Assembly: GCF_014639795.1 (NCBI RefSeq)
Contig: NZ_BMGC01000012.1
Coordinates: forward strand, 1-64,000
DNA: 64,000 bases
Source: Gordonia jinhuaensis
GTDB lineage: Bacteria > Actinomycetota > Actinomycetes > Mycobacteriales > Mycobacteriaceae
Reading direction: 5' to 3'
The translations under genes were made by a program, and so were the position numbers. Under the pieces are notes generated by a model. It worked only from the letters and a program-made list of their open reading frames with translations, was not told where the DNA came from and searched no databases. The first letter of the stretch is position 1. Each line of letters starts with the position of its first letter. Of the stretch, positions 28,037 through 37,133 are shown in pieces.

Positions 28037-30319
28037 ATGGCGATCGTGAGCGCACACGTCGACACCGTCTCCCATGCCGCCGACACCCCCGACACCGAGC
28101 AGCCGTTCCGCGAACTCGGTCTCAAGGATGACGAATACGAGCGCATCCGCACGATCCTGGGCAGGCGACCCACCGACGCCGAATTGGCGATGTACTCGGT
28201 GATGTGGAGCGAACACTGCTCCTACAAGTCCTCGAAGGTGCATCTGCGCTACTTCGGTGAGACGACCACCGACGAGATGCGGTCGTCGATGCTCGCCGGT
28301 ATCGGTGAGAACGCGGGCGTGGTCGACATCGGCGATGGCTGGGCGGTCACCTTCAAGGTCGAGAGCCACAACCACCCCTCCTATGTGGAGCCCTATCAGG
28401 GCGCGGCGACGGGTGTGGGTGGCATCGTGCGCGACATCATGGCGATGGGTGCCCGCCCGATCGCGGTGATGGATCAGCTGCGTTTCGGTGAGGCGGAGGC
28501 ACCCGACACGCGTCGCGTGGTCGACGGCGTGGTGCGCGGCGTCGGCGGATACGGCAACTCCCTGGGACTGCCCAACATCGGCGGCGAGACGGTCTTCGAC
28601 GCGTCCTACAACGGCAATCCGCTCGTCAACGCACTGTGCGCCGGTGCGATGCGCACCGAGGATCTGCACCTGGCGTTCGCCTCGGGCGCCGGGAACAAGA
28701 TCATCCTGTTCGGCGCGCGCACCGGCCTCGACGGGATCGGCGGTGTGTCGGTGCTGGCATCGGAGACCTTCGACGGCGAGGGTCGGCCCAAGAAGCTCCC
28801 CAGCGTCCAGGTGGGCGACCCCTTCACCGAGAAGGTGCTCATCGAATGCTGTCTGGACCTCTATCGCGAAAAGCTCGTGGTAGGCATCCAGGATCTTGGC
28901 GGAGCCGGATTGTCCTGTGCGACATCGGAACTCGCCGCCGCTGGTGATGGCGGTATGCATATCGAGCTGGAGAAGGTGCCGATGCGCGCCACCGGCATGA
29001 CGCCCGCCGAGGTGCTCTCCAGCGAATCCCAGGAGCGCATGTGCGCTGTGGTGACGCCGGAGAACGTCGACGAGTTCATGGCCGTGTGCAAGAAGTGGGA
29101 TGTGCTCGCGACGGTGATCGGTGAGGTCACCGACGGCGACAATCTGGTGATCACCTGGCACGGCGAGACCGTGGTCGACGTGCCGCCGCGCACCGTCGCA
29201 CACGAGGGGCCGGTCTACCAGCGACCGGTCGCCCGACCCGACTGGCAGGACGACGTGATCGCCTCGACCACCGAGGGCTTGGCGCGACCCAAGACGGGTG
29301 AGGAACTGCGCGAGACCACGATCGCGATGCTCGCCTCACCGGCGCTGTGCAGCCGCAAGTTCATCACCGAGCAGTACGACCGGTACGTGCGCGGCAACAC
29401 CGTGCTGGCCGAGGACGCCGACTCGGGCATGATCCGCATCGACGAGTCGACCGGTCGGGGCATCGCCCTGGCAACCGATGCGTCGGGTCGCTACACCTAC
29501 CTCGATCCCTATCGCGGCGCACAGCTCGCGCTGGCCGAGGCCTACCGCAACGTGGCCGTCTCCGGTGCCACGCCGAAGGCCGTCACCAACTGCCTCAACT
29601 TCGGCTCGCCGGAGGACCCGGCGGTGATGTGGCAGTTCCAGCAGGCCGTACACGGTCTCGCCGACGGCTGCGCCCAACTCGGCGTCCCGGTCACCGGCGG
29701 CAACGTCAGCTTCTACAACCAGACCGGTGCCACGCCGATCCTGCCCACCCCGGTGATCGGTGTCCTCGGTGTGATCGGCGACGTGCGCCGCCGCATCCCC
29801 ACCTCCCTGGGCACCGAACCGGGGGAGACGCTGATCCTGCTCGGTGAGACCCGAGACGAATTCGACGGGTCGATCTGGTCGCAGGTGATCCACGGACATC
29901 TCGGCGGGGTGCCACCGCAGGTCGATCTCGACCGCGAGAAGCTACTCGGGGAGATCCTGGTCGCAGCCTCCCGCGACGGGCTGATCTCGGCGGCGCATGA
30001 CCTGTCCGAGGGCGGCCTGATCCAGGCGGTCATCGAGTCGGCGTTGTCGGGGGAGACGGGGTGCCGGATCCTGCTTCCCGAGGATGCCGATCCGTTCGTG
30101 TGGCTGTTCTCCGAGTCGAGTGCGCGGATCCTGGTCGCGGTCCCGCGGACCGAGGAGTCGCGTTTCGTGTCGATGCTCGACGCGCGTTCGATGCCGTGGA
30201 CGCGTATCGGTGTGGTCGATCAGGGCAGTGACGCCGTCGAGGTGCAGGATCAGTTCGTCATCCCGCTCGCCGAGCTGCGCGAGACCTTCGAGGGCACGCT
30301 GCCGAAGCTGTTCGGCTGA
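28037..30319 (+). CDS. purL: Phosphoribosylformylglycinamidine synthase subunit PurL
   Basis: A 760-residue synthetase subunit that converts FGAR, glutamine-derived ammonia and ATP to FGAM in purine synthesis. It is the small, PurQ/PurS-dependent type. Visible signatures are the N-terminal [13 protein letters not shown], the active-site VESHNHPS followed by [14 protein letters not shown], and the second-half [10 protein letters not shown] and [11 protein letters not shown]. purQ and purS are not in the window. The ATG at 28037 gives a normal length; an in-frame GTG three codons later is an alternative. M. tuberculosis also has purL upstream of purF and purM, here about 18 kb away. Confidence 0.95.
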   Translation: MAIVSAHVDTVSHAADTPDTEQPFRELGLKDDEYERIRTILGRRPTDAELAMYSVMWSEHCSYKSSKVHLRYFGETTTDEMRSSMLAGIGENAGVVDIGDGWAVTFKVESHNHPSYVEPYQGAATGVGGIVRDIMAMGARPIAVMDQLRFGEAEAPDTRRVVDGVVRGVGGYGNSLGLPNIGGETVFDASYNGNPLVNALCAGAMRTEDLHLAFASGAGNKIILFGARTGLDGIGGVSVLASETFDGEGRPKKLPSVQVGDPFTEKVLIECCLDLYREKLVVGIQDLGGAGLSCATSELAAAGDGGMHIELEKVPMRATGMTPAEVLSSESQERMCAVVTPENVDEFMAVCKKWDVLATVIGEVTDGDNLVITWHGETVVDVPPRTVAHEGPVYQRPVARPDWQDDVIASTTEGLARPKTGEELRETTIAMLASPALCSRKFITEQYDRYVRGNTVLAEDADSGMIRIDESTGRGIALATDASGRYTYLDPYRGAQLALAEAYRNVAVSGATPKAVTNCLNFGSPEDPAVMWQFQQAVHGLADGCAQLGVPVTGGNVSFYNQTGATPILPTPVIGVLGVIGDVRRRIPTSLGTEPGETLILLGETRDEFDGSIWSQVIHGHLGGVPPQVDLDREKLLGEILVAASRDGLISAAHDLSEGGLIQAVIESALSGETGCRILLPEDADPFVWLFSESSARILVAVPRTEESRFVSMLDARSMPWTRIGVVDQGSDAVEVQDQFVIPLAELRETFEGTLPKLFG

Positions 30320-30336
30320 GAGAGCGTGTCCCGGGG

Positions 30337-30951
30337 CTACCGCGCGTGTGCGGTCGCTCCGGCGATGACCGCGTCGACGAGTGCGTCGAGGTAGTCCGCC
30401 GAGCGTTCCTGGGCGACCGACCGCAGACCGGGCGGGGTGATCGAGGCGTGCATCACGCTGGCGCCGAAGAGCATGTCCATCAGCACGGTCGGGCTGGTTC
30501 CCCGGGGTAGTTCGCCTCGCTCGATCGCATTGCGGACCAGTCGGCGCGCATCGAGCACGATCGGGCTGCTGCCGTCGCCGCGGCGGAACACCTCCGGGTG
30601 GACCGAGCTGTCGATGATGCGCCGCATGTAGGCCAATCCCGTGTCGGTCCAGAGCATGTCGAGCATCTGCTCGGCCAGCCGGCGCAGATCAGCCCGGAAG
30701 TCGCCGGTGTCCACGCCGGTGTCGAGCACGATGCGCGCGGCCAGCGCGTCGCGGATGAGGGAATCACGATCCTCCCACCGCATGTAGAGCGAGGCCTTGC
30801 CCACGCGGGCGCCGCGTGCGACCGCACCCATCGTCACGCCGTCGAGACCGTGCGCCACATACAACGCCACCACGGTGTCGAACACGCGATCCTCGAAATC
30901 CGGGTCACGGGGGCGGCCGCGTTGGCCGGTGGTTGCGGAGTCGCTGGACAC
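30337..30951 (-). CDS. TetR-family transcriptional regulator
   Basis: A 204-residue regulator with a TetR-type helix-turn-helix at residues about 25-55 (TVVALYVAHGLDGVTMGAVARGARVGKASLYMRW) and a C-terminal ligand domain. GTG at 30951 was chosen because GAGGAG lies just upstream and it directly precedes the SDSATTGQRGRPRDPD leader common in such proteins. It is divergent from the thiolase-like gene, and a good dyad lies between them, so it probably represses that pair and itself. The ligand may be an acyl-CoA or steroid intermediate; this is inference from the neighbours. Confidence 0.82.
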   Translation of the reverse strand: MSSDSATTGQRGRPRDPDFEDRVFDTVVALYVAHGLDGVTMGAVARGARVGKASLYMRWEDRDSLIRDALAARIVLDTGVDTGDFRADLRRLAEQMLDMLWTDTGLAYMRRIIDSSVHPEVFRRGDGSSPIVLDARRLVRNAIERGELPRGTSPTVLMDMLFGASVMHASITPPGLRSVAQERSADYLDALVDAVIAGATAHAR

Positions 30952-31026
30952 GGCAATGCTCCTCGGAGGAGTCGATGACGAGAGTCGGGGCGGGGATCGG
31001 GGGTTGGGGATCGGAGGTCGGGAGAC

Positions 31027-31059
31027 GCTGACGGAAAAGCCGACGGGGGCTCCGTCAGC
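31027..31059. promoter_or_regulatory. 9-bp inverted repeat in the TetR-aldolase intergenic region
   Basis: GCTGACGGA (31027-31035) and TCCGTCAGC (31051-31059) are perfectly complementary with a 15-base loop. It may be a second operator or an RNA hairpin in the leader. Confidence 0.4.
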
Positions 31060-31071
31060 ATGGCACACTAA

Positions 31072-31094
31072 TTTCAGACTGAAAAGGTCTGAAA
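31072..31094. promoter_or_regulatory. Probable TetR operator
   Basis: TTTCAGAC (31072-31079) and GTCTGAAA (31087-31094) form a perfect 8-bp dyad with a 7-bp spacer, 33 bases upstream of the aldolase-like ATG and between it and the divergent TetR gene. Size and symmetry fit a TetR dimer. Confidence 0.6.
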
Positions 31095-31126
31095 AGTGAT
31101 CCGACAACCGACGGAGGGACATTCGG

Positions 31127-32299
31127 ATGAGCGGTGGCACGTCGAGCGCGGTGGCGATCTCCGGCCTCGGGATGACCGAGATGGGCAAGGTGTACGGGCC
31201 GACCGCCGAGGACTTCGCAGTCGAGGCGATCGATCTGGCCGTCGCCGACGCCGGGGTGTCGCTGGCCGATGTCGACGGTCTGCTGGTCAACCCTGGGATG
31301 TCCGGTGGTGTCGATATGCGGTTGGCACGCCGACTCGGGCTGCGGGATCTGCGGATGTCGACCACGATGCAGGCATTCGGGTCGTCGGCCGGTGTGATGG
31401 TGGGCTACGCGACGATGGCCATCGAGGCCGGGGTCGCCTCGACTGTGGTGTGCGTCTTCGCCGACGCGCCGCTGGCGCCGGGTCGTTCGAGCTCGTCTGC
31501 CTATACCGGTCGTCGCCGCCCGCAAGGATTCGACGGGTTGTTGGCCGCAGCAGGCTTCGGAACGGTCAACACGTCCTACGCGCTTGCCGCGCAACGGCAT
31601 ATGCAGACGTACGGCACGACGTCGGAACAACTGGGTGCGATCGCGGTCGCCCAACGTGGCTGGGCGCAGGGTAATCCGCTGGCGCAGATGCGCGAACCCA
31701 TCACAGCGGCCGACCATCAGGCCTCCCGTCTGATCGCCGACCCGCTGCACCTGCTCGACTGCTGTCTGGTGAGCAACGGGGCCATCGCGGTGGTGGTCAC
31801 CTCTGCCGACCGGGCCGGTGACGCACCCCATCCGCCGGTATATGTCCACGGGTTCGCTCAGGCGCATCCCGGCTATCCCCAGTGTGCCGGCAGCGAATTC
31901 GGATTGGTCAGCGGTGCAGCGCAATCGGGGGCCGACGCGTTGAAGATGGCAGGTGTGACGATCGAGCAGATCGACATCGCCGAGATCTACGACTGCTACA
32001 CCTTCACGGTGTTGATCACGTTGGAGGACTACGGATTCTGCGCCAAGGGGGAGGGCGGCGCATTCGCGGCGAGCGGTGCGCTGGCCCCGGGTGGCTCGCT
32101 GGCGGTGAACACCGGCGGCGGCCAGTTGTCCTCGTACTACATGTGGGGGATGACCCCGCTGTCGGAAGCGGTGATCCAGTCGCGAAACGCAGGCGGATCC
32201 CGTCAGGCGCCACACAACGACATGATCATGGTCAGCGGCAACGGCGGTGTGCTCGACCACCATTCGACCCTGATCCTGAGTCCGCACCGCACCGCGTGA
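31127..32299 (+). CDS. Thiolase-superfamily protein lacking the nucleophilic cysteine (SCP-x/Ltp2-like, likely retro-aldolase)
   Basis: A 390-residue thiolase-fold protein. Where working thiolases carry the acyl-accepting cysteine, this one has MQAFGSSAG, so classical thiolysis is unlikely. The C-terminal half has EIYDCYTFTVLITLEDYGFC and the NTGGGQLSSYYMWGM loop seen in Ltp2-type lipid transfer proteins, which cleave side-chain beta-hydroxyacyl-CoA thioesters by retro-aldol reaction with a DUF35 partner. The next gene encodes just such a DUF35 protein. The ATG follows GGAGGG. A role in steroid or lipid side-chain catabolism is inferred. Confidence 0.7.
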   Translation: MSGGTSSAVAISGLGMTEMGKVYGPTAEDFAVEAIDLAVADAGVSLADVDGLLVNPGMSGGVDMRLARRLGLRDLRMSTTMQAFGSSAGVMVGYATMAIEAGVASTVVCVFADAPLAPGRSSSSAYTGRRRPQGFDGLLAAAGFGTVNTSYALAAQRHMQTYGTTSEQLGAIAVAQRGWAQGNPLAQMREPITAADHQASRLIADPLHLLDCCLVSNGAIAVVVTSADRAGDAPHPPVYVHGFAQAHPGYPQCAGSEFGLVSGAAQSGADALKMAGVTIEQIDIAEIYDCYTFTVLITLEDYGFCAKGEGGAFAASGALAPGGSLAVNTGGGQLSSYYMWGMTPLSEAVIQSRNAGGSRQAPHNDMIMVSGNGGVLDHHSTLILSPHRTA

Positions 32300-32300
32300 C

Positions 32301-32752
32301 ATGAACCGCCGAACCGCGAGTCAGGAGATCGACGTGACCATCACCCCGATTGCCCGTGATCAGGCTTCGGCAGAGTTCTACGATGCGACCGCCCGCGGCG
32401 AGTTGCTGCTCCGACGTTGCCCCGAGTGTGGACGTGTGTCGTCACCGGAAGCCACCCGATGTTGCGCCTGCGGGCATCCGCGGTTGCAGCCTGTCGTGGC
32501 CGCGTGGTCAGCTGGTCGGTTCCCCGCAGCCGGGACGGGGAGGTGTTGATGATCTCGGGTCTGATCGAACTCGACGAGGGCTGCTGGATGCGTGCCCGGA
32601 TCGTCGGCGCCGAACCCGCGACGCTCGCCGCGGGGACCCCGGTCCTCGTGGAGTTCGTACGCTCGGGTCCCGGCGATCATCTGTCGGGCAGCGATCGGTC
32701 CGGCCAGGAGGTGACCGGCGAGGTGATACCGGTCTTTCGCGTCGGGGTGTGA
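32301..32752 (+). pseudogene. DUF35 zinc-ribbon/OB-fold acyl-CoA-binding protein, frameshifted
   Basis: The first frame, from ATG 32301, has a rubredoxin-like zinc ribbon (RCPECGRVSSPEATRCCACG, four ligand cysteines). The OB-fold domain continues in another frame as RVVSWSVPRSRDGEVLMISG to TGA at 32750-32752. The shift lies between about 32490 and 32505; read as is, the first frame ends at 32549. DUF35 proteins partner thiolase-like enzymes and bind the CoA thioester, so the break may disable the aldolase upstream unless it is a sequencing error. The gene begins 1 base after the aldolase stop. Confidence 0.7.
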
Positions 32753-32806
32753 GGGGCACACCCCGACGCGGGACCGACAACCGGTGGGAGAGCAGCGGGT
32801 GAGATA

Positions 32807-34348
32807 TCAGTGGTGAGTGGCCTTCTCGACCTCGCGGGCGGGCTCGTGATGACGAGTCATACCCAGCGTCGCCACCGGTGCCAGCAACAGGAAGCAGACC
32901 GCGGCGATGGTGAAGACCACCGTGAATGCGTCGTCGGCCGGGACGGCCGGATATCCCTTGGGCAGTGAATGATTGAGCATCGACGCCAGGATGGTGGTGA
33001 CCAGCGCGCTGCCGATCGCCGACCCGGTGGTGCGCGAGATCGAGTTGATGCCGTTGGCGATGCCGCTCTGGTGGGAGGGCACGTTGTAGGCGATGACCGC
33101 GGGCATCGCACCGTATCCGAAGCTCACCGCCGCGCCGACGAACATGCCGGCGATGATCATCACTGCGGACGAATCATGTTCGAACACCAGCAATCCGAAG
33201 CCGATGACACCGAGTGCCGACGAGATGAGCAGGACCATGCGCGGGCCGATCCTGGTCAGGGCGATGCCGGCGAAGGGGGCGGCGACCAACGACATCGCCG
33301 CACAGGGGAGCAGGAACTCGACGGATGCGCGCAGCACGCTGGCTCCGAATCCGTAGCCGATCGCGGTGGGGATCTGCGCGAAGTAGGAGATCGCGAGGAA
33401 GGCGGCGAACATCCCGAAGCCCACCAGTAGTCCGGCGATGTTGGACATGAGCACCGGCCGGTGGATGAACATCCGCATGTCGACCAGTGGCTCGTTGACC
33501 TTTGTCTCCACGAACGCCCAGACGGCGAACATCACCACGGCGCCGGCGAAGCAGCCGATGGTCGCGGCCGAGCCCCAGCCCCATTCGTGGCCCTGGGAGA
33601 TGGCGAGCAGCAGCAGCAGCAGTGCACCACCCAGGGTTGCGGCGCCGAGGAAGTCCACATGTCCGCCGACGGTCTGCTTGGTCGCGGGCACGAGCGTCAC
33701 CACGAGGACCAGCGCGAGCACGGCCAGACCGGTGGCCAGCCAGAAGGTGTTGCGGTAGTTGGGATCGCTGCCCGAGGTGAGCAGTCCCGCGGCGACCAGT
33801 GCCAGTCCACTGCCGAAACCGAGGGTGCCTGAGACGAGTGCCATCGCACCGGGCAGGCGCTTCGGGCGCACTTCCTCGCGCAGGATCGACAGCGCGAGGG
33901 GGAAGATCGCGGTGGCGATACCCTGCAGCGCCCGGCCGAACACCAGCAGGCCGATGTTGTGGGCCAGTGCGGTGATGACCGACCCGATGACCATCACCAC
34001 GAGCACCGCCACGAGGGTCTTCTTCTTGCCGTGCTGGTCGCCGATACGGCCGAGCAGCGGTGTGAAGACGGCGGCGGCGAGCAGGGTCGCGGTGGTGACC
34101 CAGCTGACGGCGGAGGTGCTGGCCCCGAGGTCGGAGCGGATCACACCGAGGATCGGGACGGGCAGCGACTGCATCATCGACACGACCATCGCGGAGATGC
34201 ACAGGGCGACGATGATGAGCGTCTCCTGACGCCCGGACAGATGAGCGTGCTCAGAAGCCGGGGTTCGGGCTGGTGACGCGGGAGCGGCGGATGATGCCGC
34301 GGTCTGCGCCGACGTGGTGGGTGCAGGCGAGTGTCGTGCTTCTGTCAT
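32807..34348 (-). CDS. MFS drug/proton antiporter, DHA2-like (14 helices)
   Basis: A 513-residue transporter with about fourteen hydrophobic helices and the MFS motif GRIGDQHGKKK after helix 2, as well as FGRALQGIATAIFPLALSI typical of DHA2 exporters. It probably exports toxic compounds using the proton gradient; the substrate is unknown. The ATG at 34348 follows the TetR-operator region and opens a Ser/Ala/Pro/Thr-rich leader of about 35 residues. It is divergent from a TetR gene that very likely controls it. Confidence 0.85.
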   Translation of the reverse strand: MTEARHSPAPTTSAQTAASSAAPASPARTPASEHAHLSGRQETLIIVALCISAMVVSMMQSLPVPILGVIRSDLGASTSAVSWVTTATLLAAAVFTPLLGRIGDQHGKKKTLVAVLVVMVIGSVITALAHNIGLLVFGRALQGIATAIFPLALSILREEVRPKRLPGAMALVSGTLGFGSGLALVAAGLLTSGSDPNYRNTFWLATGLAVLALVLVVTLVPATKQTVGGHVDFLGAATLGGALLLLLLAISQGHEWGWGSAATIGCFAGAVVMFAVWAFVETKVNEPLVDMRMFIHRPVLMSNIAGLLVGFGMFAAFLAISYFAQIPTAIGYGFGASVLRASVEFLLPCAAMSLVAAPFAGIALTRIGPRMVLLISSALGVIGFGLLVFEHDSSAVMIIAGMFVGAAVSFGYGAMPAVIAYNVPSHQSGIANGINSISRTTGSAIGSALVTTILASMLNHSLPKGYPAVPADDAFTVVFTIAAVCFLLLAPVATLGMTRHHEPAREVEKATHH

Positions 34349-34393
34349 CGATGTGGCTTCCGACTCTATGCAGGGGCTGGACGAGCGTTTCAA

Positions 34394-34429
34394 ATGTGGA
34401 GCCTACTCCGTTTGGAGTTCGATCCACAT
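34394..34429. promoter_or_regulatory. Large operator-like palindrome between the MFS and TetR genes
   Basis: Outer arms ATGTGGA (34394-34400) and TCCACAT (34423-34429) and inner arms ACTCC (34405-34409) and GGAGT (34414-34418) share one centre. It lies between the divergent starts at 34348 and 34467, the expected place for a TetR-family operator controlling both genes. Confidence 0.65.
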
Positions 34430-34466
34430 GTGTCGTCCCTTACGATCTAGGCGGAAAGGGGTTGCC

Positions 34467-35174
34467 ATGACACTGCACAACGGTGTGCCCGCGCGCGGCG
34501 AGGATCCTTCACCGGACGAGGGTGGCAGCGATGCCACCGGCGCGTCGGAATGGGGTGCAGAGCAGGCGATCGGCCGTCGACAGCGTAAGAAGCTCGACAA
34601 TCAGCGACGCATCCTGGCGAGCGCGTCGGCGCTGTTCGCCGAGCGCGGGTATTCGAATGTGACGACCCAGGAGATCGCCGACGGCGCCGACGTGGGTATC
34701 GGCACGGTGTTCCGCTTCGCTCGCACCAAGGCCGAGCTGCTGGTGTACGTGATGGGCGACCTCCTCGACGACGGCATCGAGGCGGCACTCTCGGCGGCCG
34801 GAGCGGGTGCGTCGCCCGTCGATGCGATCGTCGAGATCGTGGCGCCGTTCGCCGACGACCGCAGGTCACATCACCAGAACATCGTCGCCTACCAGCGCGA
34901 GGTGCTGTTCGAGTCCGGCCCCAACGCCACCGAGGCGGCGGCGCGCATAGGCCGCGTCGAGGAGGCGATCGGGGAGGTGTTGCTGCTCTCGACGAGAGGG
35001 CGCCCCGATCTGTCCGACGACTACCTGCGCAAGGTCGCCCACGCGGTGTTCGGAACCGTTCTCATCGACCTCAACCGAGTGGCGGTTGGCCGTGCGGAGA
35101 AATCCGAACTGCTTGCCAGCGTGCGGGATTCGGTGAGTTTCTTGCTCGATCAGCTCCTCTCGCGGCGCGGATGA
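34467..35174 (+). CDS. TetR-family transcriptional regulator of the adjacent exporter
   Basis: A 235-residue protein with a TetR DNA-binding region at residues about 40-85 (RILASASALFAERGYSNVTTQEIADGADVGIGTVFRF) and a C-terminal ligand domain. The ATG at 34467 was chosen because GGAAAGGGG precedes it; the frame extends upstream to 34314 but crosses the operator. The first 35 residues are an acidic, disordered leader. It is divergent from the MFS exporter and ends 15 bases before the stop of the convergent PucR gene. Confidence 0.85.
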   Translation: MTLHNGVPARGEDPSPDEGGSDATGASEWGAEQAIGRRQRKKLDNQRRILASASALFAERGYSNVTTQEIADGADVGIGTVFRFARTKAELLVYVMGDLLDDGIEAALSAAGAGASPVDAIVEIVAPFADDRRSHHQNIVAYQREVLFESGPNATEAAARIGRVEEAIGEVLLLSTRGRPDLSDDYLRKVAHAVFGTVLIDLNRVAVGRAEKSELLASVRDSVSFLLDQLLSRRG

Positions 35175-35189
35175 GGTCACCGGACAGGA

Positions 35190-36923
35190 CTACCGCAGCC
35201 CGACCCCGGTGAGCCCGGCGGCATCGTGGTCGAGCACAGCGTCGGGGATGAGTGCGGCGTCGTGGATGAGCACAGCGGTGTGCAGCGATGTGCGCGACTC
35301 GGCGTCGTCGAGGGAGACCCCGAGCAGCCGTTCGATCAGTGCCAGACGTTGGTAGACGGTCTGCCTGCTGCGGCCCAGATCGGTGGCCAGCTCGGATTTG
35401 TTGCCACCGAGTTCGAGGAACCTCCGCAGCACGTCGAGATTCGACTCGCCGTGTCGGGCGTCGCTGGCCAGCAGTGGGCCGAGTTCGGATTCGGCGAATT
35501 TCTGGACACGCGCGTCGTCGCGCAGCAGTGCGACCAGACCGCGCAGGCGCACGTCGGTGGCCCGGTGATAGAGCCGAGTCGATCCGCTGAGTCCGGCGGC
35601 GACCTCGGCGATCTGCGCGGATTCATCGAGACCGGTTGCCGTGGTGGTCAATCGGGCTGAATCGCGGCCCACGCCGATCGTGATCGCGCCGCTCGCCTCC
35701 AGTCTGTGCAGTTGTGTGCGGATGCGCCCGGCGACGAGATCGACAACGTCGTCCAGATGTGTGTCCTGTCCGGGTCTTCCCGACCCGGCCCTCCCCGCGC
35801 CGACCGCGAGCAGGACGGCGACCTCTGACTCGCGCCGCAGCGCCGTGAGCGCCGAATGCGACGTGGCGGCGACGGCGTGGACCACGCTGTCGAGTGCGTG
35901 AAGTCCCCGCTGGTGGGCGGCCACCGGATCGCCGCCGCCGAACGGTGAGAGTCGCACGGTGAGCGGTACGTACCGCGCGGCCTGTGCGAGGCCGAGCGCA
36001 CCGGCGCGTGATCTGGCCTCGTGTTCGTCGGTGAGCTCACGTCGCGCCAGATCCTCGAGCAGCCCGCTCTGGGCCTGTTGGTGCAGCGAGGTGCGATCGC
36101 GCTCGACCATCCGGTGCAGGGTCACCGCCTGGGCCGCACGTTCGATCACCGTGCGTGTGCGGGATCGCGCAGTCGGCGACGGTCCGATCTCGTCGCGCGG
36201 GTCGACCACCACCAGGCGTCCCCAGACCTCGTTCACCGGTCCCACCGGTGTGTGCGTCCAGCCCTCGATCTCGTCGCGCACGGTGGTGTCGGAGGAAGCG
36301 ACCAGTCGCGACCGTCGGGTCCAGCCCTCGAGCAGATCGCCCGCACCGGCGCCGGCGGGGCGGAAGGCGAGTACCTGATGGGCGAGGTCCTCGAGCACCA
36401 CCGACCGGTCGAGGATCTCCGCGGCCGCGGACACGATGCGGGTCAGCGACGCGCGTTCGACGTTGAGGGTGATGAACGTCTGATGCGCCGCGGCGGCGAA
36501 CTCCAGCTCCGCGTACTGGTCGGCGACGATGATGCGGTGCACCGCTTCGGTGATCGCGACGAAGCGGGTGGTGCGGTGCAGCTCGATCACCGGGAACCCC
36601 AGGTCATCGGCCACCGCGCGCGCCGCGGCAGGGACGGCGTCGACGAGTGTGCCGACCTCGACGATCAGCCCGGCCACGCCGGCGGCGACGAGATCGCGGA
36701 TGTAGGCGGCGCAGCGTTCGGCGGTTCCGGTGAGCGCGGTGCCGATGGTCAAGACCAGCTTGTCGCCGGAGACCAGATCGGTGAGGTCGGCGACCTCACT
36801 GACGTGTACCCAGCGCACAGGTCGGTCACCGAGTGCCCCGGCAACCAGGCGGGGGTCACCCAGCTCGACCTCGGGCAGCGCCACGACGTCGCGGACCGTG
36901 GGCAGGGTGATCGGGGCGGACAC
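35190..36923 (-). CDS. PucR/CdaR-family transcriptional regulator
   Basis: A 577-residue regulator with an N-terminal PucR (purine catabolism-type) domain at about residues 10-130 (PTVRDVVALPEVELGDPRLVAG, VLTIGTALTG), a central GGDEF-like/CdaR region, and a C-terminal helix-turn-helix in LGGNKSELATDLGRSRQTVY. Members usually activate adjacent catabolic genes in response to a small nitrogen compound. GTG at 36923 gives the proper PucR-domain start; the frame extends far upstream only by chance. It is divergent from the dehydrogenase and transaminase genes, with repeated CTGGACA half-sites between them. Confidence 0.85.
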   Translation of the reverse strand: MSAPITLPTVRDVVALPEVELGDPRLVAGALGDRPVRWVHVSEVADLTDLVSGDKLVLTIGTALTGTAERCAAYIRDLVAAGVAGLIVEVGTLVDAVPAAARAVADDLGFPVIELHRTTRFVAITEAVHRIIVADQYAELEFAAAAHQTFITLNVERASLTRIVSAAAEILDRSVVLEDLAHQVLAFRPAGAGAGDLLEGWTRRSRLVASSDTTVRDEIEGWTHTPVGPVNEVWGRLVVVDPRDEIGPSPTARSRTRTVIERAAQAVTLHRMVERDRTSLHQQAQSGLLEDLARRELTDEHEARSRAGALGLAQAARYVPLTVRLSPFGGGDPVAAHQRGLHALDSVVHAVAATSHSALTALRRESEVAVLLAVGAGRAGSGRPGQDTHLDDVVDLVAGRIRTQLHRLEASGAITIGVGRDSARLTTTATGLDESAQIAEVAAGLSGSTRLYHRATDVRLRGLVALLRDDARVQKFAESELGPLLASDARHGESNLDVLRRFLELGGNKSELATDLGRSRQTVYQRLALIERLLGVSLDDAESRTSLHTAVLIHDAALIPDAVLDHDAAGLTGVGLR

Positions 36924-36944
36924 GGCGTCAAGTCTAGAAGTGCA

Positions 36945-36992
36945 CTGGACAGTCTGTCGGATATCACCCTGAAAACTGGACACAATGTCCAG
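36945..36992. promoter_or_regulatory. Candidate PucR-type operator: CTGGACA half-sites
   Basis: CTGGACA occurs at 36945-36951 and 36976-36982, and its complement TGTCCAG at 36986-36992, so the last two make a 7-3-7 palindrome. The two direct copies are 31 bp (three helical turns) apart. The sites lie just upstream of the regulator start and about 140 bp before the dehydrogenase ATG. The rest of the gap to 37133 shows only the dehydrogenase ribosome site. Confidence 0.55.
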
Positions 36993-37133
36993 GACGCGCC
37001 GCCCCGTGGCGCCGCACAATGGTCCGCAGAGGGTGCGAACGTCCGCGGCCGCACCAGTGATCCGCCCCACGAGCGCCCGGTACCTACGAGAAGAGCCGGG
37101 TACCCCAGGCGCACTACCCGAGAAGGAGACCTC

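Noticed and set aside
31127-32299. Acetyl-CoA acetyltransferase (true thiolase)
   Set aside because: The nucleophilic cysteine region reads MQAFGSSAG, without the cysteine.
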